This document shows positions 1 through 8,708 of a stretch of 64,000 nucleotides of DNA, piece after piece. Both the position numbers and the translations under genes were made by a program. Positions within the stretch are counted from its first letter, which is position 1. Each line of letters opens with the position of its first letter. The notes below the pieces were generated by a model. That model did not search any database. It was not told the DNA's origin and saw nothing but the letters and a program-made list of their open reading frames with translations. Source of the DNA: Kumtagia sp963820075 (GTDB lineage: Bacteria; Pseudomonadota; Alphaproteobacteria; Rhizobiales; Rhizobiaceae); assembly GCA_963820075.1 (NCBI GenBank), contig CAWFYS010000006.1:682001-746000 (forward strand). Direction: 5' to 3'.

Positions 1-211
1 CGGCGCCGATGGTGACGGTCCCGCCCGATATGGTGATGCCTTTCAACTCGGCTATATGGGTCAGATCCACGAGATCCGACGGTGCCGCAAGCCGTGTCTT
101 CATCGCCGGGATCAACGTCATGCCGCCCGAGAGAAATTTCGCCTCTCCTGTCCTGGCAAGTCTTGCAGCTTCGGAGAGCGAAGTGGCGCGGTGGTAGTTG
201 ACGGAATACAT
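1..211 (-). CDS. coxM: CoxM-like FAD-binding subunit of molybdenum hydroxylase (partial, 3' end outside window)
   Basis: This is the first 70 residues of the medium FAD-binding subunit of a carbon-monoxide/xanthine-dehydrogenase-like enzyme; the gene runs off the left edge. The start is the ATG at 209-211, beginning MYSVNYHRA. The FAD-binding signature FLSGGMTLIPAMK lies at about residues 27-39 and is followed by the usual LVDLT segment. It is the last gene of a coxS-coxL-coxM run on this strand, 135 bp after coxL. Its job would be to pass electrons from the 2Fe-2S subunit to FAD. The family is clear; the substrate is not. Confidence 0.85.
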   Translation of the reverse strand, partial: MYSVNYHRATSLSEAARLARTGEAKFLSGGMTLIPAMKTRLAAPSDLVDLTHIAELKGITISGGTVTIGA

Positions 212-230
212 CGGTTTTCTCCTTGCGGGA

Positions 231-341
231 GTGAATGGTGAACGGTGAATGGTGAATGGAATATTTCCCGGAACGTGATCTGCGCCTGGCGCCTTCGTTG
301 CGGCGCCTTGCCTGTTCACCGCTCGATATCCACCATTCACC
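231..341. repeat. Short tandem and inverted repeat between coxL and coxM
   Basis: Positions 231-260 hold four near-identical 7-bp units of the form GTGAATG. A reverse-complement copy (CCACCATTCACC) lies at 330-341, just beyond the end of coxL, so the gap between coxL and coxM can fold into a long hairpin. I see no gene in it. It could be an mRNA stability element or simply a small repeat. Confidence 0.5.
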
Positions 342-346
342 TCCTC

Positions 347-2695
347 TCAGTGCTTTGCCGCCTGCAGCGCCGCCCAGACCTTCTGCGGCGTTGCCGGCAT
401 GGTTATGTCGTTGACGCCGATCGCATCGGTTATGGCGTTGATGACGGCGGGCGGCGAGCCGATGGCGCCCGCCTCGCCGCAGCCCTTGATGCCGAGCGGG
501 TTGCCGGGGCAAGGCGTGTTCGAGGTCGAAACCTTGAACGAGGGCAGATTGTCGGCGCGCGGCATGGTGTAGTCCATGTAGCTCGCCGTCAGCAGCTGGC
601 CGCCGGCATCGTAATAGGCGCACTCCAGAAGCGCCTGGCCGACGCCCTGCGCGATGCCGCCGTGAACCTGTCCCTCGACGATCGCCGGATTGATGATATT
701 GCCGAAATCGTCCGCCGCGACGAACTGCACTATGTCTGTGACCCCGGTTTCGGGATCGATCTCGACCTCGCAGATGTAGCATCCCGCGGGGAAGGTGAAG
801 TTGGTCGGGTCGTAGAACGCGCCCTCCTTGAGGCCGGGCTCCATTCCAGCCGGCAAATTATGCGCGGTATAGGCGGCCAGCGCCAGTTGGAACCAGGGAA
901 CCGACTTGTCGGTGCCGGCGACTTTCAGAGCGCCATTTTCGACGACGATGTCGCCCTCGTCGGCCTCCATCAGATGGGCGGCGATTTTCTTGGCCTTGGC
1001 CTCGATCTTGTCGAGCGCCTTGACGATGGCCGACATGCCGACCGCGCCGGAGCGCGAGCCGTATGTGCCCATTCCCATCTGCACCTTGTCGGTGTCGCCG
1101 TGCACGATCGACACGCTGTCCAGCGGCACCCCGAGGCGATGCGAGACAAGCTGTGCGAATGTGGTTTCGTGTCCCTGGCCGTGGCTGTGCGAGCCCGTCA
1201 GCACCTCGATCGTGCCGACCGCGTTGACGCGCACCTCGGCCGATTCCCACAGGCCGACGCCCGCGCCGAGGCTGCCTACCGCCGCCGAAGGCGCGATGCC
1301 GCAGGCCTCGATGTAGCAGCTCATGCCGATGCCGCGCAGCTTGCCTCTGCTTGCTGCCTCCCCCCGCCGCACGGCGAAGCCGTCATAGTCGGCCGCCTGC
1401 ATTGCCGCGTCGAGCGAAGCGCCGTAGTCGCCGGCGTCGTAACACATGATCACCGGCGTCTGGTGCGGGAAGCTCGTGACGAAGTTGGTCCGCCTGAGTT
1501 CGGCGGGGCTGACGCCAAGCTCGCGCGCGGCGGTCTCGATCGTACGCTCGACAAGATAGGTCGCCTCCGGCCGCCCCGCGCCGCGATAGGCATCGACCGG
1601 CGTGGTGTTGGTGTAGACCGTGCGCACATTGGCATGGATCGCCGGTATGTCGTACTGGCCCGACAGCAGCGTGGCGTAAAGATAGGTCGGCACGGAGGAC
1701 GAAAACAGCGACATATAGGCGCCAAGATTGGCAATGGTGTCGACCTTGAGCCCGGTGATCCTGTTGTTCGCGTCGAAGGCCATCTCGACCTCCGACACAT
1801 GGTCCCTGCCATGCGCGTCGGTGAGGAAGCTTTCGGTACGGTCGGCCACCCATTTTACCGGCACGCCGGTCCTCTTGGATGCCCACAGGCAGACGATTTC
1901 CTCGGGGTAGATATAGATTTTGGAGCCGAAACCGCCGCCCACGTCGGGCGCGATCACCCTGAGCTTGTTCTCGGGCGCGACATTGTAGAATGCGCTGAGC
2001 ACGAGGCGGGCGACGTGCGGATTCTGCGAGGTGGTCCAGCAGGTGTAGTGATCCTCGCCCCGGTCGTAATGGCCGAGAGCCGCGCGCGGCTCCATGGCGT
2101 TCGGCACCAGCCGGTTGTTGTGGATCTTGATGCGGGTGACGTGCGCGGCCGCGGCGATCGCCGCCTCGGCGGCCTTGGCGTCACCAATTTCCCAGTCGAA
2201 GATCAGATTGTTGTCGGCCTCCGGATGGAGTTGCGGGGCTCCTTCCTTGATCGCCTCTGCCGCGATGATCACCGCCGGCCTTTCCGCGTAGGTGACCTCG
2301 ACCGCCTCCGCGGCGTCGCGCGCCTGGGCTTTCGTGTCGGCCACCACCACCGCCACCGCCTCGCCGACATAGCGCACGCGGTCGACGGCCATCGGCGACC
2401 ACGCGCCCATCTTCATCGGCGAGCCGTCCTTGGAATGGATCATCCAGCCGCAGATGATATTGCCGATACCGTCGGCCTTGATTTCCCTGCCGGTCAGCAC
2501 GCCGATCACGCCGGGCATGTCCCTGGCATTCGAAACATCGACAGTCGTGATGTCGGCATGCGCATGCGGGCTGCGCACGAACGCGGCGTGCTTCATGCCG
2601 GGCACAACTATGTCATCGACGTAGCGGCCGGCGCCGGTGATGAAGCGCCGATCCTCCTTGCGCGCGACGCGGGCGCCAATTCCCTCGAAACCCAT
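347..2695 (-). CDS. coxL: CoxL-like molybdopterin-binding large subunit (form II)
   Basis: Large catalytic subunit of a molybdenum hydroxylase of the xanthine dehydrogenase/CO dehydrogenase family, 782 aa, the usual full length. DVGGGFGSK lies at about residues 251-259, the active-site loop AYRGAGR at 369-375, and the C-terminal GCGEAGAIG carries the expected catalytic glutamate. Form I CO dehydrogenases have AYXCSFR at the loop, so AYRGAGR places this in form II, whose physiological substrate is often unknown. The S-L-M gene order agrees with form II. It would act in the cytoplasm with coxS and coxM as a heterotrimer. The ATG at 2693-2695 was chosen because the protein begins at the conserved IGARVARKED segment. 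Confidence 0.9.
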   Translation of the reverse strand: MGFEGIGARVARKEDRRFITGAGRYVDDIVVPGMKHAAFVRSPHAHADITTVDVSNARDMPGVIGVLTGREIKADGIGNIICGWMIHSKDGSPMKMGAWSPMAVDRVRYVGEAVAVVVADTKAQARDAAEAVEVTYAERPAVIIAAEAIKEGAPQLHPEADNNLIFDWEIGDAKAAEAAIAAAAHVTRIKIHNNRLVPNAMEPRAALGHYDRGEDHYTCWTTSQNPHVARLVLSAFYNVAPENKLRVIAPDVGGGFGSKIYIYPEEIVCLWASKRTGVPVKWVADRTESFLTDAHGRDHVSEVEMAFDANNRITGLKVDTIANLGAYMSLFSSSVPTYLYATLLSGQYDIPAIHANVRTVYTNTTPVDAYRGAGRPEATYLVERTIETAARELGVSPAELRRTNFVTSFPHQTPVIMCYDAGDYGASLDAAMQAADYDGFAVRRGEAASRGKLRGIGMSCYIEACGIAPSAAVGSLGAGVGLWESAEVRVNAVGTIEVLTGSHSHGQGHETTFAQLVSHRLGVPLDSVSIVHGDTDKVQMGMGTYGSRSGAVGMSAIVKALDKIEAKAKKIAAHLMEADEGDIVVENGALKVAGTDKSVPWFQLALAAYTAHNLPAGMEPGLKEGAFYDPTNFTFPAGCYICEVEIDPETGVTDIVQFVAADDFGNIINPAIVEGQVHGGIAQGVGQALLECAYYDAGGQLLTASYMDYTMPRADNLPSFKVSTSNTPCPGNPLGIKGCGEAGAIGSPPAVINAITDAIGVNDITMPATPQKVWAALQAAKH

Positions 2696-2834
2696 CGAAA
2701 TTCTCCTCCCGAACCTCGAACTGAACTGAAAACGCGGCGTGCGGCGCGGCCTGGCCGGTCAAACCATCGATCGGCCGATGTCCTCGCGCGAACGGCGATT
2801 TCCGCTCATCAAACCCTGCACTCTTTCTCGACTC

Positions 2835-3329
2835 TCACGCGGCTTTCGACGCTCCGGCACTCTCGGACATTGCCCGAGACGCCGCCAATATCGACTTGAC
2901 GATGTTGTGATAACCCGTGCACCGGCAGATATTGCCTTCAAGCTCGGCACGCACCGTCGCCTCGTCCAGCCCTTCCGGATGCCGGTTGATCATGTCGGCC
3001 GCCGACATGATCATTCCGGGGGTGCAAAAGCCGCATTGCAGGCCATGGTTTTCCTTAAAGGCAATTTGGATCGGGTGCAGATCCGCACCGCCGGCCAGCC
3101 CCTCGATGGTCACGACCGTGGAGCCCGACGCCTGGGCGGCCAGAATGGTGCAGGATTTGACCGCCTTGCCGTCGACATGCACGACACAGGTTCCGCATTG
3201 GGATGTATCGCAGCCCACATGCGTTCCGGTAAGTCCCAGATTTTCCCTGAGGAATTGGACGAGCAGCGTGCGGTCCTCGACCGTCGCGCCGACCTTGCGC
3301 CCATTAACAGTTAGAGAAACGTCCGACAT
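2835..3329 (-). CDS. coxS: CoxS-like 2Fe-2S subunit
   Basis: Small iron-sulfur subunit of the same molybdenum hydroxylase, 164 aa. Two [2Fe-2S] sites are visible: the plant-type set C40, C45, C48, C60 and the second set C99, C102, C135, C137 (GFCTPG and ICRCTGY). The frame stays open upstream to 3506, but the ATG at 3327-3329 follows a GAGGGAGG-like ribosome site and begins the conserved MSDVSLTVNG, so I start there. It is first in the coxSLM run; 139 bp separate it from coxL. Confidence 0.9.
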   Translation of the reverse strand: MSDVSLTVNGRKVGATVEDRTLLVQFLRENLGLTGTHVGCDTSQCGTCVVHVDGKAVKSCTILAAQASGSTVVTIEGLAGGADLHPIQIAFKENHGLQCGFCTPGMIMSAADMINRHPEGLDEATVRAELEGNICRCTGYHNIVKSILAASRAMSESAGASKAA

Positions 3330-3599
3330 GCTTGCCTGCCTCCCTCGGTAGGTATTCGGCGCGGGCCCCTTGGCGCCAACGATGCTCCGGCGGACGGCCG
3401 GATACATGATCCGGCGAGAATGCAGCCGACCCCGAAAACCGTATATTGTACTAAAGGCCAGCCGCAGCATTGCAAATGGACGGTCGGCATACAAGAATGG
3501 AATCAAGCAGCGTCAGCACGGCGCTATAACAACGATGGGCGGGATAACACCAAGGGCGGGGCGGAAGGCCCTAACAATTTGGCGCGAGTCACTTCGAAG

Positions 3600-4754
3600 A
3601 TGAACTATGGCTGCGGACTGGCGGTGCTGAGCACCGACCGGCCCGACGCGGACGTGTTTGCTCGCGACGTCGCGCGGGAAGCGGCGCGGATGAAGGCCAG
3701 CTTCGCCCTGTTCTTCTTTTCGCAGGCTCTCGTCCAGGCATCGGCGCTATCGGCCGCGATTGCCCGCCACGCTCCGGGGCTGCACCATGCCGGCTGTTCG
3801 ACGGCCGGCGAGATTACGCCATTCGGGCTGGAAGAAGGACAGATGCTGGCGATTCTGTTTCCTTCGCGAAGCTTCGCGGTCGCCAGCGCGATGATCCGCA
3901 ACCTGTCGGGTTCGGGCATGGACAAGATCGCCGCCAATGTCGGCGCGCTGAGGCGCTCGCTGTCAAGGCGCGCCGGGCGCTCGCCCGCCGTCAATACCTT
4001 CGCGCTCTGCCTCATCGACGGCCTGTCCTTCGCCGAGGAATCGGTGACGTCGGCGATCCACTGGGGTCTCGACGACATACCCCTGATCGGTGGATCCGCC
4101 GGCGACGACCTCAAATTCGAAACGACGACGCTGATCTGCGACGGCATCGTCGATAGCGACTGCGCGGTCGTGATACTGGTCGCGACCGACGTGCCGTTCC
4201 ACGTATTCAAGACCGAGAATTTCGTCCCCACCGACGAGAAGCTGGTGGTAACCTCGTCCGATCCGGACCGCCGCATCGTGCATGAGTTCAATGCCAGGGT
4301 CGCGGCGGAGGAGTTTGCCCTGGCGGTCGGCATCATGCCGGACGCCCTCACCCCGTTCAGCTTCGCCTCCCACCCCGTCGTCGTGCGGGTCGGCGGCGAA
4401 TATTACTGCCGCTCGATCCAGAAGCTGAACCCCGACGGTTCCCTCTCCTTCTTTTGCGCAATCGACGACGGCATCGTTCTTTCCATTGCCCAGCCGACCG
4501 GAATGGTCGAATCGACGCGATCGGCGCTGCAGGATGTCGCCGACAAGGTCGGCGGCATCGATGTCGCTCTCGGCTTCGACTGTGTTCTGCGCCGTGTCGA
4601 TGCCAGGAACCGACAGGTGTTGCGCGAAATTTCCGATCTGTACCGCATGAACAATGTCATCGGTTTCGGCACTTATGGCGAACAGTACCGCACAATGCAC
4701 CTCAACCAGACGCTGACCGGCATCGCCTTCGGCCGCCGGCAAGCCGCCGAATGA
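3600..4754 (+). CDS. FIST domain sensory protein
   Basis: A 384-aa protein with an N-terminal FIST domain (roughly residues 20-215, including the STAGEI segment near residue 64) and a FIST_C domain in the second half, ending in the typical GFGTYGEQY segment. FIST proteins are proposed small-ligand sensors, often for amino acids, that work beside signalling proteins. The ATG at 3600 was chosen because conserved sequence begins at MNYGCGLAVLS; the frame is open further upstream, to 3420, without homology-like sequence. Only 7 bp separate it from the hybrid kinase downstream, so the pair is probably one operon and FIST is the likely input for that kinase. The ligand cannot be read from sequence. 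Confidence 0.8.
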   Translation: MNYGCGLAVLSTDRPDADVFARDVAREAARMKASFALFFFSQALVQASALSAAIARHAPGLHHAGCSTAGEITPFGLEEGQMLAILFPSRSFAVASAMIRNLSGSGMDKIAANVGALRRSLSRRAGRSPAVNTFALCLIDGLSFAEESVTSAIHWGLDDIPLIGGSAGDDLKFETTTLICDGIVDSDCAVVILVATDVPFHVFKTENFVPTDEKLVVTSSDPDRRIVHEFNARVAAEEFALAVGIMPDALTPFSFASHPVVVRVGGEYYCRSIQKLNPDGSLSFFCAIDDGIVLSIAQPTGMVESTRSALQDVADKVGGIDVALGFDCVLRRVDARNRQVLREISDLYRMNNVIGFGTYGEQYRTMHLNQTLTGIAFGRRQAAE

Positions 4755-4761
4755 CGCGCGA

Positions 4762-6102
4762 ATGCCGCTCCACGACATTAGTGACATCGAACGGCTGAAG
4801 AAGATCAACGCCGCGCTGATTTCGCGGGTCGAGCGCTCGATGGACCAGCAGGGCAATGCATTCACCCTGTTCCAGACGGCGATAAATCTCGAAAACCGCG
4901 TGCGCAGCCGCACCGAGGAACTGCGCTCCACTTTGCGCCGGCTGGAAGAATCCAACATAGGCCTTTACGCGGCGAAGGAGGCGGCGGAACTTGCGAACCG
5001 GTCGAAGACGCGCTTTCTGGCCGCCGCCAGCCACGACGTTCTGCAGCCGCTCAATGCGGCCCATCTCTCCATCTCGGCGCTCGCCGAAACGCAGACTACC
5101 GAGGAGGGCCGCCGGCTGGTCGGCCAGGTCGAGCGGTCGCTGACGACGATCGGCAACCTGCTGCAGACGCTGCTCGACATATCAAGGCTCGACGCTGGGG
5201 TCGTGGAGCCGGACATCGCCGATATCGCGCTCGAACCCTTGTTTGCCTCGATCAAATCCGACTTCCAGCCGCTCGCGGAACAAAAGGGCCTGAAATTCAG
5301 ATTCCGCGCCGGCAATGCCATCGTACGCTCCGACCGGACGATGCTGAGGCGCATTCTGCAGAACATCGTTTCCAATGCCATGCGCTACACACGGTCCGGC
5401 GGCGTGCTGGTCGGCGCGCGCCGCCGCGGCGCGATTGTCCGCATCGAGATCGCCGATACCGGCTGCGGCATACCGGCCGACCAGCATGAAGCAGTCTTCG
5501 AAGAGTTCCATCGCGGCGTCAGCCTCAGCCAAGGCGACATCGCCGGAGCCGGCCTCGGGCTCGGCCTGGCAATCGTGCGCCGCATGGCCGACACGCTCGG
5601 CCACGGTATCGGCTTCTCCTCGACTGTCGGACGCGGCACGGTATTCCGGCTGGACGTGCCGGCGGCGACGCCTCACAGCCTGCCCGCGGCGGCTGGCGCG
5701 AACGGGCCTGGGCACCCCCGCGCCTATGGCCTTTTCGGAACGAAGGTTCTGCTGATCGAGGACGATGCCGAGGTGTCGGCGACAATGGCAGGACTGCTCG
5801 GGCGTTGGCAATGCGTGGTGCGCGCCGCCGCCTCGTCGATCGAGGCGCTGCATGCGATCGGCGACACCGACTGGGTGCCCGACGTCGTCATAGCCGACCA
5901 GCATCTGGCGGACGGCGATCTCGGCAGCCACACCATCGGCGACGTGAGATCCTATCTGGGCCGTGCCGTGCCGGCGCTGATCATCACCGGCGACAACTCG
6001 CCAGCGCTGGCGCAGGCCGCGCGCGCGGCCGGCATCGAATTGATGCGCAAGCCGGTCAAGCCGGCCGAGCTTAGGGCGCTTCTCGCGCATCTCCTGGCTT
6101 GA
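4762..6102 (+). CDS. Hybrid sensor histidine kinase (NahK/ErcS'-like)
   Basis: A 446-aa soluble hybrid kinase with no membrane segment. A predicted coiled coil (about residues 40-80) leads into HisKA with phosphorylatable H91 in AAASHDVLQPLNAA. A HATPase_c domain follows (N box IVSNAMRYT, G1 ADTGCGIP, G2 GAGLGLGLAIV), then a C-terminal receiver beginning VLLIEDDAEV with a likely phospho-aspartate in VIADQHL. The ASHDVLQPLNA form of the H box is typical of NahK/ErcS'-like kinases. It has no sensor domain of its own, which fits input from the adjacent FIST protein. The LuxR-type regulator at 7157-7837 is the probable output partner. Confidence 0.85.
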   Translation: MPLHDISDIERLKKINAALISRVERSMDQQGNAFTLFQTAINLENRVRSRTEELRSTLRRLEESNIGLYAAKEAAELANRSKTRFLAAASHDVLQPLNAAHLSISALAETQTTEEGRRLVGQVERSLTTIGNLLQTLLDISRLDAGVVEPDIADIALEPLFASIKSDFQPLAEQKGLKFRFRAGNAIVRSDRTMLRRILQNIVSNAMRYTRSGGVLVGARRRGAIVRIEIADTGCGIPADQHEAVFEEFHRGVSLSQGDIAGAGLGLGLAIVRRMADTLGHGIGFSSTVGRGTVFRLDVPAATPHSLPAAAGANGPGHPRAYGLFGTKVLLIEDDAEVSATMAGLLGRWQCVVRAAASSIEALHAIGDTDWVPDVVIADQHLADGDLGSHTIGDVRSYLGRAVPALIITGDNSPALAQAARAAGIELMRKPVKPAELRALLAHLLA

Positions 6103-6248
6103 AGGGCGCATTTGCTTCCAAAGTACCGGGATTGCGGCGGAACACGACAGTTTGCTTGCCGAAACGGAGGCGCCGCGACCCAGCAACGCCGCCGGCGCGT
6201 TGTCCAGGCTGCGAACACACGGAAAGGCCGCGCCGTCCGAGAAACAGA

Positions 6249-6277
6249 ATGATCCAATCCAACCGCAACTTGCTCTA
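6249..6277. repeat. Half copy of the TAGAGCAAG palindromic repeat
   Basis: The segment ending CGCAACTTGCTCTA matches one arm of the 37-bp perfect inverted repeat at 45456-45611, with a few differences. Only one arm is present. Its last three bases, CTA at 6275-6277, are the reverse complement of the TAG stop of the glycosyltransferase that ends here, so the repeat end supplies that stop codon. Confidence 0.7.
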
Positions 6278-7153
6278 TTGGAGCAACATCCTTCTCATGT
6301 CTCCATATCGCAAGGAGACCGGGACGCCATCGATTGAAAGCTGCCGCGACTTCGCGCTGCCGACAAGATGAATGATATTGATGGCCTCGTGGGGTGGTGT
6401 AGGCGCTGTCAGCAGCCGGGTTTCCCGGTCAAAGCGAGGAATGCTGTGAAGCGCCAGCCAATTGTTGACGGCGCGCAGAGGACAAATTCGCAAGCGTTGT
6501 TGGTATATCAATCTGTGCAGCGGAATCTGATCCGAAAAAAACCGCTCCTTTTCAAAGATCAATCGATTTTTCACCTCGTCCAGGCTTTCTTTCCAGATTT
6601 TCCAAACAGGTGATGAGTAAAATGCACCGAATACGCCGGCATTGACCATGGGAAATCGTGAAAATTTATTCCTATCCTGCTCGCCAAACATTTGTTTATA
6701 AACAGAAAGCGTATAATTGTCCGGAAATTGGCAAGCAAAATAGTTTGGATCGATCTGGGGGTGGATCGACAGGTCGGCGACGCGCGCGGCTTGCGCGATT
6801 TCGTGAAGCCCGGCTTCCCGCTGAACCCACGTGTCGGCGTCGAGCCAGATATAAGTCTGATAGCCTGGAAAAAATTCCGGCAAGCGCGTCTTGACCGCAA
6901 GATAGGCGAGCTGGAACCCTTCGTTCGGCGTCAGCGCAAATTTATCGGTCGACACGGTCGCAAGAATGTCGGCTCGCGACACGACGGAATCTGGCGGCGG
7001 GACATCACCGACTTGAATGAAGCCGACCGTGAAAGTCCGGGACTTCATCGCTCGCAGTGACAGGAGAAGCTCCGCCGCCAACTCATAGTGGTTGGCGTCG
7101 CACCCAGTCACGACTATCGAATCCCGCAATATCCCGCCCCAGTCATCGGCCAC
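6275..7153 (-). CDS. Putative glycosyltransferase (DxD type)
   Basis: A 292-aa protein that looks like a GT-A fold nucleotide-sugar transferase. It has a beta-strand/loop start (IVVTGCDANHY), a metal-binding DAD motif at residues 105-107 (YIWLDADTWV), and a later NAGVFGAF segment common in such enzymes. No signal peptide is seen. The coding sequence is visibly more A+T rich than its neighbours, especially at 6600-6760, suggesting later acquisition. It starts 3 bp after the response regulator on the same strand and may be co-transcribed with it. The sugar and acceptor are unknown. The stop codon lies in a repeat end. A second protein of similar type lies at 59670-60662. Confidence 0.65.
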   Translation of the reverse strand: MADDWGGILRDSIVVTGCDANHYELAAELLLSLRAMKSRTFTVGFIQVGDVPPPDSVVSRADILATVSTDKFALTPNEGFQLAYLAVKTRLPEFFPGYQTYIWLDADTWVQREAGLHEIAQAARVADLSIHPQIDPNYFACQFPDNYTLSVYKQMFGEQDRNKFSRFPMVNAGVFGAFYSSPVWKIWKESLDEVKNRLIFEKERFFSDQIPLHRLIYQQRLRICPLRAVNNWLALHSIPRFDRETRLLTAPTPPHEAINIIHLVGSAKSRQLSIDGVPVSLRYGDMRRMLLQ

Positions 7154-7156
7154 TGG

Positions 7157-7837
7157 CTAGAACCCTGCCTCGCGAAACAGGTCGGCATTGTCCAGCTTCG
7201 AGACCTCGATTACCGCCTGGGTACGGCTGTAGACGTTGAGTTTCCGCAGGATCTCGGAGACATGCGCCTTCACCGTCGTCTCGCCGACCTGCAGCTCGTA
7301 GGCGATCTGCTTGTTCAGCAGCCCCTGCCGCAACATCTGCAGGACGCGAAGCTGCTGTGGCGTCAGCGTCGCAAGCCGCCGCACCATGTCGGCCCGGTCG
7401 GCGTTCTCCGGTTCAGGCGGGCGAGCGACATAGTTCTCGGGAACATAGACGGCGCCCTCCATGACCGTGCGGATCGCCGCGGCCAGTTCGTCCTTGCGCA
7501 CCGATTTCGGGATGAAGCCGGCGGCGCCGTATGACAGCGCCTCGGAGATGATCTTGGGCTCCTCATGGGCCGAGACCACGACGATCGGAAGGCGCGGATG
7601 GCGGGTGCGCAACTGCAGGAGACCTTCAAACCCATGGACGCCCGGCATGCCGAGATCAAGCAGCGCGATGTCGAACGGCCGGGGGCCCGATAGTGCGTCC
7701 AGAGCTTCCGCGATGGAGCGGGCCTCCATGGTATCGACTTCGGGATAGGCCATGCGAACGGCGCTGTGCAGCGCCTCGCGAAAAAGCGGATGATCGTCGA
7801 TGATCAGGAAGCGCGTCGCCTCGCTGCTCTGGCTCAT
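7157..7837 (-). CDS. LuxR/NarL-family response regulator
   Basis: A 226-aa two-component response regulator. The N-terminal receiver has the acidic pair in LIIDDHP (residues 11-17) and phospho-aspartate D61 in ALLDLGMPG. The C-terminal LuxR-type helix-turn-helix (about residues 155-220) contains LTPQQLRVLQ and a TTVKAHVSEI recognition region. I start at the ATG at 7835-7837, where the receiver begins. The same frame stays open upstream to 8155, with a possible in-frame start at 8005, so a longer form cannot be excluded. It faces the FIST-kinase operon and is the obvious output for that kinase. Confidence 0.85.
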   Translation of the reverse strand: MSQSSEATRFLIIDDHPLFREALHSAVRMAYPEVDTMEARSIAEALDALSGPRPFDIALLDLGMPGVHGFEGLLQLRTRHPRLPIVVVSAHEEPKIISEALSYGAAGFIPKSVRKDELAAAIRTVMEGAVYVPENYVARPPEPENADRADMVRRLATLTPQQLRVLQMLRQGLLNKQIAYELQVGETTVKAHVSEILRKLNVYSRTQAVIEVSKLDNADLFREAGF

Positions 7838-8097
7838 GTCGTGCTCCGCCGCTGCATCATACTCGCGAGGCCTGCCGTCGAACGCTTTTCCCAAATAGAC
7901 GGCGAACTCGAATTCCACAGAGTAGCGGCGTCCAGCCGAAGCGTCTATGCAGACGCCGAGCCTGGTCCAGCGCTTTGCGCAATCCGCAAAGGAGACATCC
8001 AGCATGACCGATTTCGTCTTTGCGCCGCCTGTGCCGCCTTCCGCCTCGGTGAGATCGACATCGCCATCGCGCAGAACCAGCCGTCCAGAGCGGCCGA
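7838..8097 (-). other. Open frame upstream of the response regulator; possible remnant
   Basis: The 260 bp upstream of the regulator stay open in its own frame. Codon third positions are moderately GC-rich, as in real coding DNA, and an in-frame ATG lies at 8003-8005. The frame then runs into the repeat at 8098-8189. Either the regulator has an N-terminal extension, a small gene was truncated by the repeat, or the open frame is chance. I do not recognise the encoded residues. Confidence 0.3.
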
Positions 8098-8189
8098 CTG
8101 GCAGGCACCGGAAAAGTGTCTCACGGTTTTCCGACGGAAACCCGCGACAGGACAAAGGCCAAGCAGGCGAAGCGCGGCTACGTGCTTAG
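8098..8189 (-). repeat. CTAAGCAG palindromic element, copy 1 (degenerate at one end)
   Basis: Reverse-orientation copy of the ~105-bp element best seen at 44770-44875. It retains the core CCGGAAAAGTGTCTCACGG and ends in GCTTAG. The end provides TTA (8186-8188), the reverse complement of the TAA stop of the MaoC gene. Confidence 0.75.
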
Positions 8190-8674
8190 GCTTCGCGCTT
8201 GTGCCGGCGCTCGTAGAGCATGACCAGCGTGTCGGCGACGAGGGCCGGTCTCTCCTCGCCTTCGATCTCCATCGTGCTCGCGGCCTTCATCAGGTACCGG
8301 CCCGGGCCCTTATCCTCCATCGAGACGAGGGTCGTGCGCAGCCGGACCCGCGAGCCGGCCCGGACCGGAGCGATGAACCGCACGCGATCGATGCCATAGT
8401 TGAAGGCGCCCTGCGTATTGTCCGGCAGGATGCGCATCTCCTGGATAAACGAACTGATCAGCGACAGCGTGAGATAGCCGTGCGCGATCGTGGTTCGCAG
8501 CGGGCTCTTGCGGCGCGCCTGCTCGACGTCGACGTGAATCCATTGCCTGTCGCCGGTGCATTCGGCGAACTGGTCGATACGCGCCTGATCGACCAGGACC
8601 CAGTCCGAAACGGCAAGCTCCTGGCCGATCAGGTGCCACAATTCCTCGAATGTCGGGGCGATCTCCCTCGGCAT
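8186..8674 (-). CDS. MaoC-family (R)-hydratase-like dehydratase
   Basis: A 162-aa single hot-dog-domain protein of the MaoC/R-hydratase family, which hydrates trans-2-enoyl-CoA or related thioesters. The conserved region WIHVDVEQARR and the hydratase signature around TIAHGYLTLSL (about residues 82-92) are present; Asp and His of these two motifs are the expected catalytic residues. The start is the ATG at 8672-8674, near a GGAGGG-like site. The neighbouring phasin suggests a polyhydroxyalkanoate setting, but two repeat copies lie between them. The TAA stop is supplied by the repeat at 8098-8189. Confidence 0.85.
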   Translation of the reverse strand: MPREIAPTFEELWHLIGQELAVSDWVLVDQARIDQFAECTGDRQWIHVDVEQARRKSPLRTTIAHGYLTLSLISSFIQEMRILPDNTQGAFNYGIDRVRFIAPVRAGSRVRLRTTLVSMEDKGPGRYLMKAASTMEIEGEERPALVADTLVMLYERRHKREA

Positions 8675-8708
8675 CGCGTTCCCTCCGCTTGAGCAGTTCG
8701 GCGGTTAC

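Noticed and set aside
245..2899. Very long plus-strand open frame opposite coxL
   Set aside because: It is the antisense shadow of coxL in GC-rich DNA; the translation has no domain and is rich in Arg, Asp and His, whereas the minus-strand frame gives a full CoxL.
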